DNA from: Shimia aestuarii
Lineage (GTDB): Bacteria > Pseudomonadota > Alphaproteobacteria > Rhodobacterales > Rhodobacteraceae
DNA length: 64,000 nt
Reading direction: 5' to 3'
Assembly (NCBI RefSeq): GCF_900114635.1
Contig: NZ_FOTQ01000001.1
Location: forward strand, 992,001 to 1,056,000
Shown here: positions 16,931 to 25,902 of the stretch, in pieces
How the letters are laid out: each line of letters opens with the position of its first letter
How positions within the stretch are numbered: the stretch's first letter is position 1
Notes under the pieces: generated by a model
The model's database searches: none
The model's input: the letters and a program-made list of their open reading frames with translations, nothing else
Told to the model about the DNA's origin: nothing
Translations under genes and position numbers: made by a program

Positions 16931-16938
16931 CGCGTGTT

Positions 16939-18018
16939 TCAATCGTCCACTTCGCTGGGAACCTGACCGTTGTTGGTCAGCAAAACCGCCAATGGCCGCG
17001 TCGTTTGGAAGAACGACATGATCGTCATGACCCCCGAGGTCAGGATCACCGAAAGGATTGCACCGATCGGCCCCCAGATCGCGGTCCATGCAGCAAGGGA
17101 CACCATCACGATGACCGGAGACAGGTTCATGGAACGCCCCATCAAACGGGGCTCCCAGAAATACCCCACCCCGAATTGCGTGACGCTCAGGGCGCCAAAC
17201 AACAGTACCGCCTTCAGACCCAACCCGAAATCGCCGATTGCAAACAGCATGGGCAGGGCCATCGCGATCCAGCTTCCAACATAGGGAATATAGTTGAACA
17301 CCGCTGTCAGCACGGCAAAAAAGGCCGCGAACTCGACCCCGAACAACAGGAAGATAACGTAGCAGATCACGCCAAGCACGGCATTGATCAGCGTTTTGGT
17401 GGTGAAATAGGTGCCGATCTGATCCGTGATCAGGTCGATCGTGCGCCAGACCGTCTGGCGGCTTTCCGCATCGGGCACGACAACCTGAAGCTTGGTGGCA
17501 ATGCTTTCACGTTCGATCAGGAACAGGATGGCATAAAGAAACACCAGCGCCAAGTAGCCGGCGGAATAGCTGAGCGAATTGACCGTGTAGCGAATGAGCG
17601 CCTGCAGGTCGACATTGTCGAAAACCAGCCGGTCAAGCGATTGCCATGTCACCTCAAGCTCATAGTCGAAGCGCGCCGCGAAGGCCGAGAGAATGCCGGA
17701 CAGGGACTCTGCGTATTGTGGGATGGCGCGCACGACCGGTTCAAGGTTGCGGGCAAAGAACGCCACGCCAACGGTCAGCACGACAAACAACACGAATGTT
17801 GCCATGGTCATGCGCAGCCAGGCCGGGATGACCCGGGAATAGAGCGGGATGCGCGAGAGCAAGTTGGAAATACCATCCATGAGAAACGCGACCAGCGCCC
17901 CAAGCACGATGGGCACCAGGATTGGCTGGGCTTCTTTCAGCACCCACCCGATGGCAATCGTGGCGATCACCGCGAGGCTGACCGCCGAGATACGCATAGA
18001 TGTCTCGATCCGTTTCAC
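16939..18018 (-). CDS. AI-2E family transporter (PerM-like)
   Basis: Polytopic membrane protein of 359 residues with about seven to eight helices, including a pair at 10-50, one at 65-90, a long soluble segment to about 150, and helices at 150-170, 210-330. The segments LINAVLGVICYVIFLLFG and FNYIPYVGSWIAMALPML are characteristic of the AI-2E/PerM family. Members export small molecules or ions (some are Na+/H+ antiporters), so the name does not prove autoinducer transport. A monocistronic gene with no informative neighbours. Confidence 0.86.
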   Translation of the reverse strand: MKRIETSMRISAVSLAVIATIAIGWVLKEAQPILVPIVLGALVAFLMDGISNLLSRIPLYSRVIPAWLRMTMATFVLFVVLTVGVAFFARNLEPVVRAIPQYAESLSGILSAFAARFDYELEVTWQSLDRLVFDNVDLQALIRYTVNSLSYSAGYLALVFLYAILFLIERESIATKLQVVVPDAESRQTVWRTIDLITDQIGTYFTTKTLINAVLGVICYVIFLLFGVEFAAFFAVLTAVFNYIPYVGSWIAMALPMLFAIGDFGLGLKAVLLFGALSVTQFGVGYFWEPRLMGRSMNLSPVIVMVSLAAWTAIWGPIGAILSVILTSGVMTIMSFFQTTRPLAVLLTNNGQVPSEVDD

Positions 18019-18084
18019 AGGCGGTCCTTCCTCTGGCGTTGCGCCATCCTATCGCGTGGCACAGGGCGGGCAAGGGGGATCGCT

Positions 18085-18852
18085 CTAGCCAATCAGCGCG
18101 CGCCGGATCAGGTTCAGTCCCGCAATGGTGAGCACCAGAAGCGTGGCCTTGCGAAACGTCGCCTGGTCGATGCGGTCATGGATCCGCCCGCCAAGCCACA
18201 TTCCCAGGATCGCAGGGGGCACCAGCATCAGCGAGAACAACGCCGTGTCACCGCGCAGTACTCCCGAACCGATGTGGGCAAAGAACAAGAGCACCGCGCC
18301 CAGCCCGTAGATTACGCCTTGCACGCGGATTTGCTCGGCCTTTTCGGTGCCCAACGCGGTCAGATACGCCACTGTGGGTGGCCCCCAGACACCGGACACC
18401 CCCCCGATCCCGCCAGCGATCGCGGCAATCACCGCCTCGACCCGACGGGACGGTTTGGACAGGGCGATGGTCACGCCGAACAATTGCATGGCGGCAAACG
18501 CGGTCACGGGCAGACCGATAAGCAGCAGGAAGGCGTTCTGTGGCAGCACCCGCACGAACTGGGCCGAGATCACCAGCGCCACCGCGCCGACCAGAAGAAA
18601 GGTGCGGAACCTCACGACCGAGTGCAGCGCGGCCCGCGGTCCCTGACGCAGGGCCTGCATGCCGTTTGTCACCACCGTCGGCAGGATCAACCCGGCAAGG
18701 GCCCAGTCAGGGGTCAGGAAGGTTGACAGGGCAGAAACCAGAACCATGGGCATTCCGAACCCCACCATCCCCTTGATGATCCCGGCAAAAACCGCGATCA
18801 GAAGGGACGAGACCAGAAGCACTGGGCCAAGGTGGGTCAGAATTGCATCCAT
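18085..18852 (-). CDS. TauE/SafE family sulfite exporter-like membrane protein
   Basis: Membrane protein of 255 residues with about eight helices in two four-helix repeats. The N-terminal repeat has the family motif AGIIKGMVGFGMPMV near residue 24, and the second has AIAGGIGGVSGVWGPP near 140. Family members export sulfite, sulfoacetate or related organosulfur anions. No sulfur-metabolism gene lies next to it. It is divergent from mcd across a 143-base gap. Confidence 0.87.
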   Translation of the reverse strand: MDAILTHLGPVLLVSSLLIAVFAGIIKGMVGFGMPMVLVSALSTFLTPDWALAGLILPTVVTNGMQALRQGPRAALHSVVRFRTFLLVGAVALVISAQFVRVLPQNAFLLLIGLPVTAFAAMQLFGVTIALSKPSRRVEAVIAAIAGGIGGVSGVWGPPTVAYLTALGTEKAEQIRVQGVIYGLGAVLLFFAHIGSGVLRGDTALFSLMLVPPAILGMWLGGRIHDRIDQATFRKATLLVLTIAGLNLIRRALIG

Positions 18853-18942
18853 GGTTTGCTATAGGGCGTAAACCCCATGGGCGCAAAATCTTTAACGCGC
18901 AACAAACGAACAAAACCAGCGCAGCATTCGTATTTATGTTGC

Positions 18943-18960
18943 GCTGCACCTGCAAAAGAA
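18943..18960 (+). promoter_or_regulatory. 18-bp promoter element upstream of mcd
   Basis: GCTGCACCTGCAAAAGAA, 35 bases before the mcd ATG. Upstream, GCGCAGC (18919-18925) is an inverted match to GCGCTGC (18941-18947). The same 18-mer with two changes lies at 20983-21000 before the TetR gene, suggesting a shared regulator. Confidence 0.5.
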
Positions 18961-18995
18961 ATATGTCACACTGCAGAAAAAGAGGAACATGATTC

Positions 18996-20684
18996 ATGGC
19001 CCATGATGGACAGGACCTGACGATGACAAAAGCCGTAATTCTCCCCGATTTGCTTTCCCTGACCGGTGCGGCGGTAGCCCCGGTGGAAGCGATTCTGGAA
19101 ACCGCCAAAAACCGCGTACGTGAGACCGTATCCGAAAATGGTAAAGTTTCCGGAAAGCTGATCGAAGAAAATCAGTCGGCCGCGCATGGTCTTGCATGGC
19201 TGGCAACCTACGTGCAGTCGCTGCAACAGATGCAGGCCTGGGCCGAACGCCTTCAGTCGGACGGCAAGTTCGGCGAAATGGAACAGCTGATCCACCAGAT
19301 CGCCTTTGGTGAATACCTCTGGCAGATCTATGGCGGCATCCCGATGAGCCAGAACGAGATCGTGCGCCTGCAGGATCTGGGTCTTACGCAGGACGAGACC
19401 CGCGGCCTGATGGCGCCCGAAATCATGACCCTATGCCAACAGGGCAACAGCCAGGCCGCACGTATGCGTCTTGTCGACCTGATGCAGGACAACGCGGGCC
19501 ACGCGACCTTTGGCGCGACCGGTCTGGACGAAGAGCTGGAAATGATCCGAGAACAGTTCCGCCGTTATGCCGACGAACGGGTGATTCCCAACGCTCATGA
19601 ATGGCACCTGAATGACGAGCTGATCCCGATGGAAATCATCGAGGAACTGGGCGAGATGGGCGTGTTTGGCCTGACCATTCCCGAGGAATATGGTGGGCTT
19701 GGCCTCTCCAAAGCGTCGATGGTTGTGGTATCCGAAGAACTGTCGCGCGGCTATATCGGTGTGGGCTCGCTGGGCACCCGTTCCGAGATCGCGGCCGAGC
19801 TGGTCGAAGCGGGCGGCACCGAGGAACAGAAACAGCAGTGGCTGCCGAAACTGGCCAGCGCCGAGATCCTGCCGACCGCCGTATTCACCGAACCGAACAC
19901 CGGGTCGGACCTTGGCAGCCTGCGCACCCGCGCGGTCAAAAATGCCGAGGGTGACTGGGAGGTTACGGGCAACAAGACGTGGATCACCCACGCCGCGCGG
20001 ACCCATGTAATGACCCTTTTGGCGCGCACTGATCCCAACACGACCGACCACCGCGGCCTGTCGATGTTCCTTGCCGAAAAGACGCCGGGCACCGACGAGA
20101 ACCCCTTCCCCACCGAAGGCATGACCGGTGGCGAAATCGAGGTTCTGGGCTATCGCGGTATGAAGGAATACGAGCTTGGCTTTGACGGGTTCAAGGTCAA
20201 GGGTGAAAACCTTTTGGGCGGCGTCGAAGGTCAGGGCTTCAAACAGCTGATGAAGACGTTTGAAGCGGCGCGTATCCAGACCGCCGCCCGCGCCATCGGC
20301 GTGGCACAAAACGCGCTTGAGGTCGGCATGCAGTATGCCAATGACCGCAAGCAATTCGGCAAATCACTGATCCACTTCCCGCGGGTTGCGGGCAAGCTGG
20401 CGATGATGGCAGTCGAGATCATGGTGGCGCGTCAGCTGACCTATTTCAGCGCCTGGGAAAAAGACCACGGCCAGCGCTGTGACCTTGAAGCGGGTATGGC
20501 GAAGCTGTTGGGGGCCCGCGTGGCATGGGCCAGCGCGGACAACGCGCTGCAGATCCATGGCGGCAACGGATTCGCGCTGGAATACCAGATCAGCCGGATC
20601 CTGTGTGACGCGCGTATCCTCAATATCTTTGAAGGTGCGGCGGAAATTCAGGCACAGGTGATTGCCCGCCGCCTGCTGGGCTAA
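18996..20684 (+). CDS. mcd: (2S)-methylsuccinyl-CoA dehydrogenase of the ethylmalonyl-CoA pathway
   Basis: FAD enzyme of 562 residues. An all-helical N-terminal extension of about 170 residues precedes a standard acyl-CoA dehydrogenase core: FTEPNTGSDLGSLRTRA, WITHAARTHVMTLLART, the FAD-contact ANDRKQFGKSL, and QIHGGNGFALEYQISRILCDAR near the end. The long extension and overall size match methylsuccinyl-CoA dehydrogenase, which converts methylsuccinyl-CoA to mesaconyl-CoA during acetyl-CoA assimilation. Ordinary acyl-CoA dehydrogenases are about 380-400 residues. The start at 18996 has AGAGGA nine bases upstream. A second Met lies nine codons later. The next gene is a TetR regulator. Confidence 0.82.
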   Translation: MAHDGQDLTMTKAVILPDLLSLTGAAVAPVEAILETAKNRVRETVSENGKVSGKLIEENQSAAHGLAWLATYVQSLQQMQAWAERLQSDGKFGEMEQLIHQIAFGEYLWQIYGGIPMSQNEIVRLQDLGLTQDETRGLMAPEIMTLCQQGNSQAARMRLVDLMQDNAGHATFGATGLDEELEMIREQFRRYADERVIPNAHEWHLNDELIPMEIIEELGEMGVFGLTIPEEYGGLGLSKASMVVVSEELSRGYIGVGSLGTRSEIAAELVEAGGTEEQKQQWLPKLASAEILPTAVFTEPNTGSDLGSLRTRAVKNAEGDWEVTGNKTWITHAARTHVMTLLARTDPNTTDHRGLSMFLAEKTPGTDENPFPTEGMTGGEIEVLGYRGMKEYELGFDGFKVKGENLLGGVEGQGFKQLMKTFEAARIQTAARAIGVAQNALEVGMQYANDRKQFGKSLIHFPRVAGKLAMMAVEIMVARQLTYFSAWEKDHGQRCDLEAGMAKLLGARVAWASADNALQIHGGNGFALEYQISRILCDARILNIFEGAAEIQAQVIARRLLG

Positions 20685-20710
20685 GCCTCCCTAACAGGAA
20701 GTGAAGATGC

Positions 20711-20746
20711 CGCCCCGCGTGATGCCGACAGGTGTTGCGCGGGGCG
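20711..20746 (+). terminator. hairpin after mcd
   Basis: Perfect 9-bp stem CGCCCCGCG (20711-20719) / CGCGGGGCG (20738-20746) with an 18-base loop, followed by a short CGTTTTG. Probable terminator for mcd. Confidence 0.6.
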
Positions 20747-20805
20747 AATGCGTTTTGCTGTGATGTAAAAGGGTAAATTCCTGAAAACGTGCGGTTTCCC
20801 CGGTT

Positions 20806-20849
20806 CGGTAACGCGTCGGTATCACGTCGGTATTGCGTCGGTGTCCTGC
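20806..20849 (-). repeat. 11-bp iterated direct repeat, array 2
   Basis: Read on the minus strand, the units are CCGACGCAATA, CCGACGTGATA and CCGACGCGTTA in exact 11-base register, flanked by degenerate ACA/ACCG ends. It is the inverted equivalent of the arrays at 5470-5509 and 61246-61289, and lies about 180 bases before the TetR gene. Confidence 0.8.
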
Positions 20850-20982
20850 CGGGATTCGGCAGTAAATCACAAAATGAACTCAGCGCGCTTAAGTTCACGT
20901 TAGGAATTGGTGCCGCAGGCAGGCGCGCACAGGTGATGCAGGAAAGCCGCTCCGGCGAAATGCTGCGATGCAGCGCGACAAT

Positions 20983-21000
20983 GCTGCACTTGCAAAACAA
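20983..21000 (+). promoter_or_regulatory. 18-bp promoter element upstream of the TetR gene
   Basis: GCTGCACTTGCAAAACAA, 25 bases before the TetR start codon, matching the element upstream of mcd at 16 of 18 positions. A small palindrome GCTGC-GAT-GCAGC (20962-20974) precedes it. Suggests autoregulation by the TetR protein together with control of mcd. Confidence 0.5.
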
Positions 21001-21025
21001 CTTGGCGCAACGTAACCCTTGGGGC

Positions 21026-21580
21026 ATGACTGCAACGCGCCTTTCTCCTGACCTTTGGATTGCCGCCGGGTTCGACGCCCTGCTGGAGCAGGGTCCGGCT
21101 GCGCTCAAGGCAGAGTCATTGGCACGTCGGCTGAAAACGACCAAGGGATCGTTTTACTGGCATTTCAAGGATGTACCGGCTTTCCATGCTGCCATGCTGG
21201 AACAGTGGGAACGTCAGGCGCTGCTCGATATTGAGGCCGCTTTGGTCGAAGACTCGACCGCCGCGCAGAAGCTGCGCCACCTGAGCCAGATTGCGACGAT
21301 CGGCAATGGCGATTCGGCAAATGGCATGCGGCTTGAGCCTGCGATCCGGGCCTGGGCACATGACAATGACTTTGTGGCCGAAGCCGTGGCGCGGGTGGAT
21401 GATCTGCGCCTGACCCAGCTGACCGCCGCGCTCAGCGAAAATGGTCTCTCGAACCCGGAACTGTCGCGCATTCTCTATGCCGCCAATCTTGGCATGGCGG
21501 AACTGAGCCGTCGTGACGGAGAAGTGAATGACGCTCCGCTTGGAACTCTGGTCGACCTGATCCTCGCGCTTTACGAATAG
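21026..21580 (+). CDS. TetR/AcrR family transcriptional regulator
   Basis: DNA-binding protein of 184 residues. The N-terminal helix-turn-helix (about 10-55) contains LARRLKTTKGSFYWHFKDVPAF, the TetR recognition helix pattern. The C-terminal helices form an effector domain without clear match. The ATG at 21026 starts the family-like sequence. The frame extends upstream, but through a promoter region. Its promoter shares an element with mcd, two steps upstream in the same direction, so it may sense a CoA thioester of the ethylmalonyl-CoA pathway. It is followed four bases later by the lipoprotein gene. Confidence 0.88.
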   Translation: MTATRLSPDLWIAAGFDALLEQGPAALKAESLARRLKTTKGSFYWHFKDVPAFHAAMLEQWERQALLDIEAALVEDSTAAQKLRHLSQIATIGNGDSANGMRLEPAIRAWAHDNDFVAEAVARVDDLRLTQLTAALSENGLSNPELSRILYAANLGMAELSRRDGEVNDAPLGTLVDLILALYE

Positions 21581-21583
21581 GCC

Positions 21584-21982
21584 ATGCGCCTGTTCCTGAC
21601 GTTTTCTGCCCTTTTGCTTGCTGCTGCCTGTACGCGCAATGAAACCGTTGCCGCCTATGGGGGCGCGGATCATGTCTGGCAGTTGAGCCGCATTGACGGC
21701 GTGCCCGTATCCTATGTCGCGACGCTTTCGTTTGCGACGGATGGCAAAGTGGCCGGGACGGGGCCGTGCAACGAATTTGCGGCCCGCCAGAGCGCGCCCT
21801 ACCCGTGGTTCACGCTGGAACGGTTTGTGGCAACCGAGATGTATTGCGACAAGCTTGCCGATGAGCAGAGCTTTTTCGCGGCCCTTCAGGAGATGAGCTT
21901 ATCCGAAGTGTCGGGAACTCGGATGATCCTGAGCAATGACGCCAAGCGCGAGATGCTGTTCACGGCTGTGACCGGCGGCTGA
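21584..21982 (+). CDS. META-domain (HslJ-like) lipoprotein
   Basis: Protein of 132 residues. A short lipoprotein signal ends in LLLAAAC with Cys16 as the probable lipidation site. The rest matches the META domain: [31 protein letters not shown] and [12 protein letters not shown] proteins such as HslJ are associated with heat or antibiotic stress but have no known enzymatic activity. It is co-directional with the TetR gene (4-base gap) and its 3' end overlaps the convergent recO gene by 23 bases. Confidence 0.8.
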   Translation: MRLFLTFSALLLAAACTRNETVAAYGGADHVWQLSRIDGVPVSYVATLSFATDGKVAGTGPCNEFAARQSAPYPWFTLERFVATEMYCDKLADEQSFFAALQEMSLSEVSGTRMILSNDAKREMLFTAVTGG

Positions 21983-22688
21983 AGAGGTCGACAAACCTAT
22001 CGCGGGCTTCCGGCAGAGGTTTGTGGCCCAATTCGGGCGCCAGCTTTTCCTTGAGGAAGTAACCAGTCGTTTTCAGGGCCAGGATGACTTGCGTGTCCGG
22101 CGCTTCGCCAGCGCCGCGCAGGCAATCGGGCAAAGGGAGCAAGCGATCTGCCCACTCCCCGGCCCCTAGGGCGGAAACCGCGCGCCCGGATTTCGGAGAA
22201 ACATAGACCAACCTTTCGGTCGTGCCCGTCACGGCGCAAGAGGTGAGATCAAGCCCGAACCCCAGTTCTTCAAGCAGGGCCAGTTCCCAGCGCAGGTAGG
22301 CCAATGGCCAGATCTCGTTCTGTCCCAAGAGATCCATGAGCGGTTCGGTGCGCGCGTAAAGCCGGGGATGGGGCTCGCGTTCGGGCAGGCAGAAGGTCAG
22401 CAACGCCGTGACCGCATTCAGCCCGGCAAGCGCCATGCGATCCGAGAGCACGGCAGCGCGCGAGCGCAGCGGTTCGACGGTGTAGGCGCCGATATGATCC
22501 TCGAGGCGGGCGCGCCATGCCACGTCAAGCTGCCCGCCCGGTTGCAAGATCGGGGTCATCTTGCGGCTGATCCCCCCACGCACGACGCCCGCATGGCGCC
22601 CGTGTTCTGCGGTGAACATGTCGAGAATGACCGAAGTTTCGCCGTGCTTGCGGGTGGAAAGAACGATGCCTTGGTCGCGCCAGTCCAT
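21960..22688 (-). CDS. recO: DNA repair protein RecO
   Basis: Recombination mediator of 242 residues. The N-terminal OB fold begins [19 protein letters not shown], with [15 protein letters not shown]. The helical C-terminal part has [18 protein letters not shown] and the SGRAVS segment. RecO helps RecF/RecR load RecA on SSB-coated gaps. It is at the end of the era/rnc/lepB housekeeping run, a conserved alphaproteobacterial arrangement. Confidence 0.93.
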   Translation of the reverse strand: MDWRDQGIVLSTRKHGETSVILDMFTAEHGRHAGVVRGGISRKMTPILQPGGQLDVAWRARLEDHIGAYTVEPLRSRAAVLSDRMALAGLNAVTALLTFCLPEREPHPRLYARTEPLMDLLGQNEIWPLAYLRWELALLEELGFGLDLTSCAVTGTTERLVYVSPKSGRAVSALGAGEWADRLLPLPDCLRGAGEAPDTQVILALKTTGYFLKEKLAPELGHKPLPEARDRFVDLFSRRSQP

Positions 22689-22739
22689 GTGTCAGATCCC
22701 TGATGTCGGAAGGTTAATCTAACAGGGCCCGGCCGTGAA

Positions 22740-23069
22740 TCAATCCGACAGCCCCTGCTCGTCCAGCAGGTGGCGGCCCCGGCGATCCTCGACCTCGATC
22801 ACCCAGACATCAGTGTCAAAGCTGCGTTGTCGGGCCAATGATGCGTCAACCTCGGCCTCGGCACCTTCGGCCAGCACCATCCAGTTTCGTTCCCCTGTCA
22901 TCAGGTCAAAACTGCGCTGGAACACCTTGGCCTGTCCGTCAAGCGTGTTGAGCTTGACCAGAACCGCACCCGCCGTGTCATCGCCATGCGCCACGACAAA
23001 GGCCAGGATGTCATTCAGGCGCAGCCGCGCGAGATAGGCCTGCACCCAGAACTCAGCCGTTAACTTCAT
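22740..23069 (-). CDS. DUF1491 family protein
   Basis: Protein of 109 residues resembling the DUF1491 family, typical of alphaproteobacteria and often found between era and recO. Visible conserved parts are KLTAEFWVQAYLARLRL, GAVLVKLNTLDGQA and DVWVIEVEDRRGRHLL. It has no signal or membrane segment. I start at the second Met (23069) because AAGG lies nine bases before it and directly abuts the first Met. Function is unknown. Confidence 0.8.
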   Translation of the reverse strand: MKLTAEFWVQAYLARLRLNDILAFVVAHGDDTAGAVLVKLNTLDGQAKVFQRSFDLMTGERNWMVLAEGAEAEVDASLARQRSFDTDVWVIEVEDRRGRHLLDEQGLSD

Positions 23070-23139
23070 GGTAACCATCCTTGGGCAAGACTGTCCGATA
23101 CCGAGGGGGCCGCAAGAGCCAAGAGGATCGACAGGACCG

Positions 23140-23328
23140 ATGAACGAGCAATTTCAAACCCCCAAGGGAACCCGGTTTCTTGGGCTAACCATGCTGGCGC
23201 TGGCGGTCATGGACTTTAGCGGTGCCATAGACCCGGCATTCAAGACACCGGTCCGTGTCACGATGGTGCTCTGTGCGATTGCTTCGGTCACATGGTTCCT
23301 TTTGGCGGTCATGCGTTTCCGTCGCTGA
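23140..23328 (+). CDS. small membrane protein, unknown
   Basis: Protein of 62 residues with two hydrophobic segments (about 14-31 and 40-58) and a basic C terminus. AGGA precedes the ATG by a short spacer. I recognise no family. It lies divergently from the DUF1491 gene, and its last 20 bases overlap the end of era on the other strand. Its coding-like composition supports it, but the evidence is modest. Confidence 0.5.
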   Translation: MNEQFQTPKGTRFLGLTMLALAVMDFSGAIDPAFKTPVRVTMVLCAIASVTWFLLAVMRFRR

Positions 23329-24217
23329 AGTCCAGACCCATTTCCGAATAGCGTTCCTTTTCATCAAGCCAGTTGGGCCGCACCTTGACCTGCAGAAAGA
23401 GGTGCACCTTGCGGCCCAGAAACTCGGAGAGCTCTTCGCGCGCGGCCTTGGACACAGCCTTGATGGTTTCGCCCCGGTTGCCCAGCACGATGCCCTTGTG
23501 CCCGTCGCGCATGACATAGATGATCTGGTCCACGCGCGCCGAGCCGTCTTTGCGTTCTTCCCAGCTCTCGGTTTCGACCGTCAACTGGTAGGGCAGTTCC
23601 TGATGCAGGCGCAGGGTCAGCTTTTCGCGGGTCATCTCGGCCGCGATCATGCGCATGGGCAAATCGGCAATCTGGTCCTCGGGATAGAGCCATGGCCCTT
23701 CGGGAAGTTCCTCAGCCAGCCACTTGCGCAACGTGTCACAGCCATGGCCCTTTTCGGCGGAGATCATGAAGGTTTCCGCAAAGGAGAAGCGCTCGTTCAG
23801 ATCCTTGGTCAGCGCGAGCAGCGCCTCGGATTTCACGCGGTCGATCTTGTTGATGGCGAGCGCGATCTTGCGCCCGGTGCTGATCTCTTCGAGCCGTTCA
23901 AGGATGGTTTCCACGCCCTGCGTGATGCCGCGATGCGCCTCGACCATAAGGACGATGATATCGGCATCCGCCGCCCCGCCCCATGCCGCGGCCACCATCG
24001 CGCGGTCCAGCCGGCGGCGCGGCCGGAACAGGCCGGGCGTGTCCACGAACACGATCTGGCTGTCACCTTCGAGCGCCACGCCGCGAATGCGGGCGCGGGT
24101 GGTTTGAACCTTGTGGGTCACAATCGACACCTTGGCACCCACCATCTGGTTGGTGAGCGTGGATTTCCCGGCGTTGGGCTCTCCGATCAAGGCGACGAAT
24201 CCGGCACGTGTGGTCAT
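23309..24217 (-). CDS. era: GTPase Era
   Basis: Ribosome-assembly GTPase of 302 residues. G1 motif GEPNAGKST, G3 DTPG and G4 NKID form the GTPase domain. The C-terminal KH domain holds GIVLGNRGETIKAVSKAAR. Era binds the 3' end of 16S rRNA. I start at MTTRAGFVALIGEPNAGK (24217), since upstream codons in frame lack similarity. It is downstream of rnc and lepB on the same strand, a conserved order. Confidence 0.95.
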   Translation of the reverse strand: MTTRAGFVALIGEPNAGKSTLTNQMVGAKVSIVTHKVQTTRARIRGVALEGDSQIVFVDTPGLFRPRRRLDRAMVAAAWGGAADADIIVLMVEAHRGITQGVETILERLEEISTGRKIALAINKIDRVKSEALLALTKDLNERFSFAETFMISAEKGHGCDTLRKWLAEELPEGPWLYPEDQIADLPMRMIAAEMTREKLTLRLHQELPYQLTVETESWEERKDGSARVDQIIYVMRDGHKGIVLGNRGETIKAVSKAAREELSEFLGRKVHLFLQVKVRPNWLDEKERYSEMGLDFSDGNA

Positions 24218-24330
24218 GGGGTGTTCCTGTACTAGCAGCTCAGAGCATTTAGAGCATTTGCCGCAAAAGAGCCAGTACCTCGAGCAGGGTGGTACCCGAC
24301 CGACACAGGGCACGGTTGGAAACGCCGGGA

Positions 24331-25011
24331 TCAGCCCGTCAGCTTGTCCAGCAGCGCCTTGGCAGCGGCCTGTTCGGCCTTGCGCTTGGAGCCGTCACGC
24401 GCCTGGGCTTCCTGTCCGGTATCGAGCCGCACGGCGATGGTGAAAATGGGTGCGTGATCGGGGCCGGAGCGGGACAGCATGATGTAGCTTGGCGGGTTTA
24501 ACCCCCGCCCTTGCGCCCATTCCTGAAGGGAGGTCTTGGGGTCGCGGGCATCAGCCTCGACCGTCTGAATGCGCTTGCCCCACAGGCGCAGCACCAGATC
24601 GCGCGCGACCTCGAACCCGGCATCCTTGTAGACGGCGGCAATCACGGCCTCCATCGCATCGCCCAGGAGCGCCTGCTTGCGTCGCCCACCTGACATCATC
24701 TCGGAGCGGCCCAGTTTCAACGCCGCGCCAAGGTCGATCTCGGCGGCCACTTCGGCACAGGCTTCCTTGCGCACCAGCGCGTTGAAGCGCGGGGCAAGCT
24801 GGCCCTCGGAAGCGCCGCGGTCATGGGCCAGAAGCGCCTCGGCCATCACGAGGCCAAGCACCCGGTCGCCCAGAAATTCGAGGCGTTGGTTGTCTTCGCG
24901 CGTTGTAGAGGAGCGCGAGGAATGCGTCACCGCGCGCACGAGGAGGTCTGGCCGGGAGAACGTGTGGCCAAGCCGCGCTTCGAGCGCTTGGAGGTCGGCG
25001 GAAAGCTTCAA
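24331..25011 (-). CDS. rnc: ribonuclease III
   Basis: Double-stranded RNA endonuclease of 226 residues. The catalytic domain has the signature [18 protein letters not shown] with metal-binding acidic residues and [16 protein letters not shown]. The C-terminal dsRBD has [13 protein letters not shown] and [13 protein letters not shown]. The best start is the TTG at 25011, which overlaps the lepB stop codon as TTGA and has AAGGG upstream. An earlier ATG lies inside lepB. Coupled translation with lepB is therefore likely. Confidence 0.93.
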   Translation of the reverse strand: MKLSADLQALEARLGHTFSRPDLLVRAVTHSSRSSTTREDNQRLEFLGDRVLGLVMAEALLAHDRGASEGQLAPRFNALVRKEACAEVAAEIDLGAALKLGRSEMMSGGRRKQALLGDAMEAVIAAVYKDAGFEVARDLVLRLWGKRIQTVEADARDPKTSLQEWAQGRGLNPPSYIMLSRSGPDHAPIFTIAVRLDTGQEAQARDGSKRKAEQAAAKALLDKLTG

Positions 25012-25847
25012 TAGATGCCCTTGAAGAAACGGTCCGAACGCCAAGTCCAGAAGGCAAACATCGACTTGCCCGCAGAAGAGAACATGATGCGATCCGCGCG
25101 CCCGATCAGGTTTTCATAAGGCACGAACCCCACCCCGCGCGCGGCCTGTGGCACACGGCTGTCGGTCGAGTTGTCCCGGTTGTCACCCATGAAGAAATAA
25201 TGGCCTTCGGGGACGGTGTAGACACCGGTATTGTCCGAGCCCTGATTGGTGATGTTGAGGATCGCGTGGCTGACCCCGCCCGGCAGTGTCTCGATCTGGC
25301 GCGACTTCACGCAGAGACCGCCATCGCCCACGGGGCCGTTTTCACAGCGCGGGCGCAGGCGTTGCGGGCCCTGCGGGCCTGCGGTTTCTTCGAACAGGCC
25401 GCCATCTTCAAGCTTCACCGCTTCACCGTTGATATGCACCACGCCGGCGATGATCTGAACCTTGTCGCCGGGCAGGCCGATCAGGCGTTTGATGAAGTCA
25501 AACCCGGTGACCGGGTGGCGGAAAACCACGACATCGCCGCGCTCGGGTTCACCGCCCAGAATGCGGGTGTTGTCGCCATCCAGCCAGCCGCAGAGGTTCT
25601 TGGCGTCGATATTGATGCCCACGGCGGGGATGCGGATCGATGGGCAGGAGGCGTAGGAATAGCCATAGGTCATTTTGTTGACGAACAGGAAATCCCCGAT
25701 CAGCAACGTGTCCTTCATCGACCCGGAGGGAATCCAGAAGGGCTGAAAGAACAGAGTGCGGAAGACGCCCGCGATCAGCAGGGCATAGACGATCGTCTTG
25801 ATCGTCTCGACGATGCCGCCGTCTTTCTTCTTGGCCTTGTCTGCCAT
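25008..25847 (-). CDS. lepB: signal peptidase I
   Basis: Membrane-anchored S26 serine peptidase of 279 residues that removes Sec signal peptides at the periplasmic face. One N-terminal helix spans about 12-34. Catalytic Ser43 lies in PSGSMKDT and the general base Lys120 in [12 protein letters not shown]. Conserved box [11 protein letters not shown] follows near residue 222. It is in an acpS-lepB-rnc-era run. Confidence 0.95.
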   Translation of the reverse strand: MADKAKKKDGGIVETIKTIVYALLIAGVFRTLFFQPFWIPSGSMKDTLLIGDFLFVNKMTYGYSYASCPSIRIPAVGINIDAKNLCGWLDGDNTRILGGEPERGDVVVFRHPVTGFDFIKRLIGLPGDKVQIIAGVVHINGEAVKLEDGGLFEETAGPQGPQRLRPRCENGPVGDGGLCVKSRQIETLPGGVSHAILNITNQGSDNTGVYTVPEGHYFFMGDNRDNSTDSRVPQAARGVGFVPYENLIGRADRIMFSSAGKSMFAFWTWRSDRFFKGIY

Positions 25848-25902
25848 GTCTGTCTCTCCGGTTGCGCTTTGGCGCGTTACATGAGGGGCGGCGCGCTGGG
25901 TG

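Larger units (their letters stand above)
20685..21025. other. 341-base intergenic region between mcd and the TetR gene
   Basis: Contains the mcd terminator, the second 11-bp repeat array and the TetR promoter. I see no gene in it: the TetR frame is open upstream to about 20789, but that part has no family similarity and runs through the repeat array. Confidence 0.6.

Noticed and set aside
17005-18726. Long plus-strand frame across two membrane protein genes
   Set aside because: Highly charged, His/Gln/Arg-rich shadow of the AI-2E and TauE genes. No start signal or family similarity.
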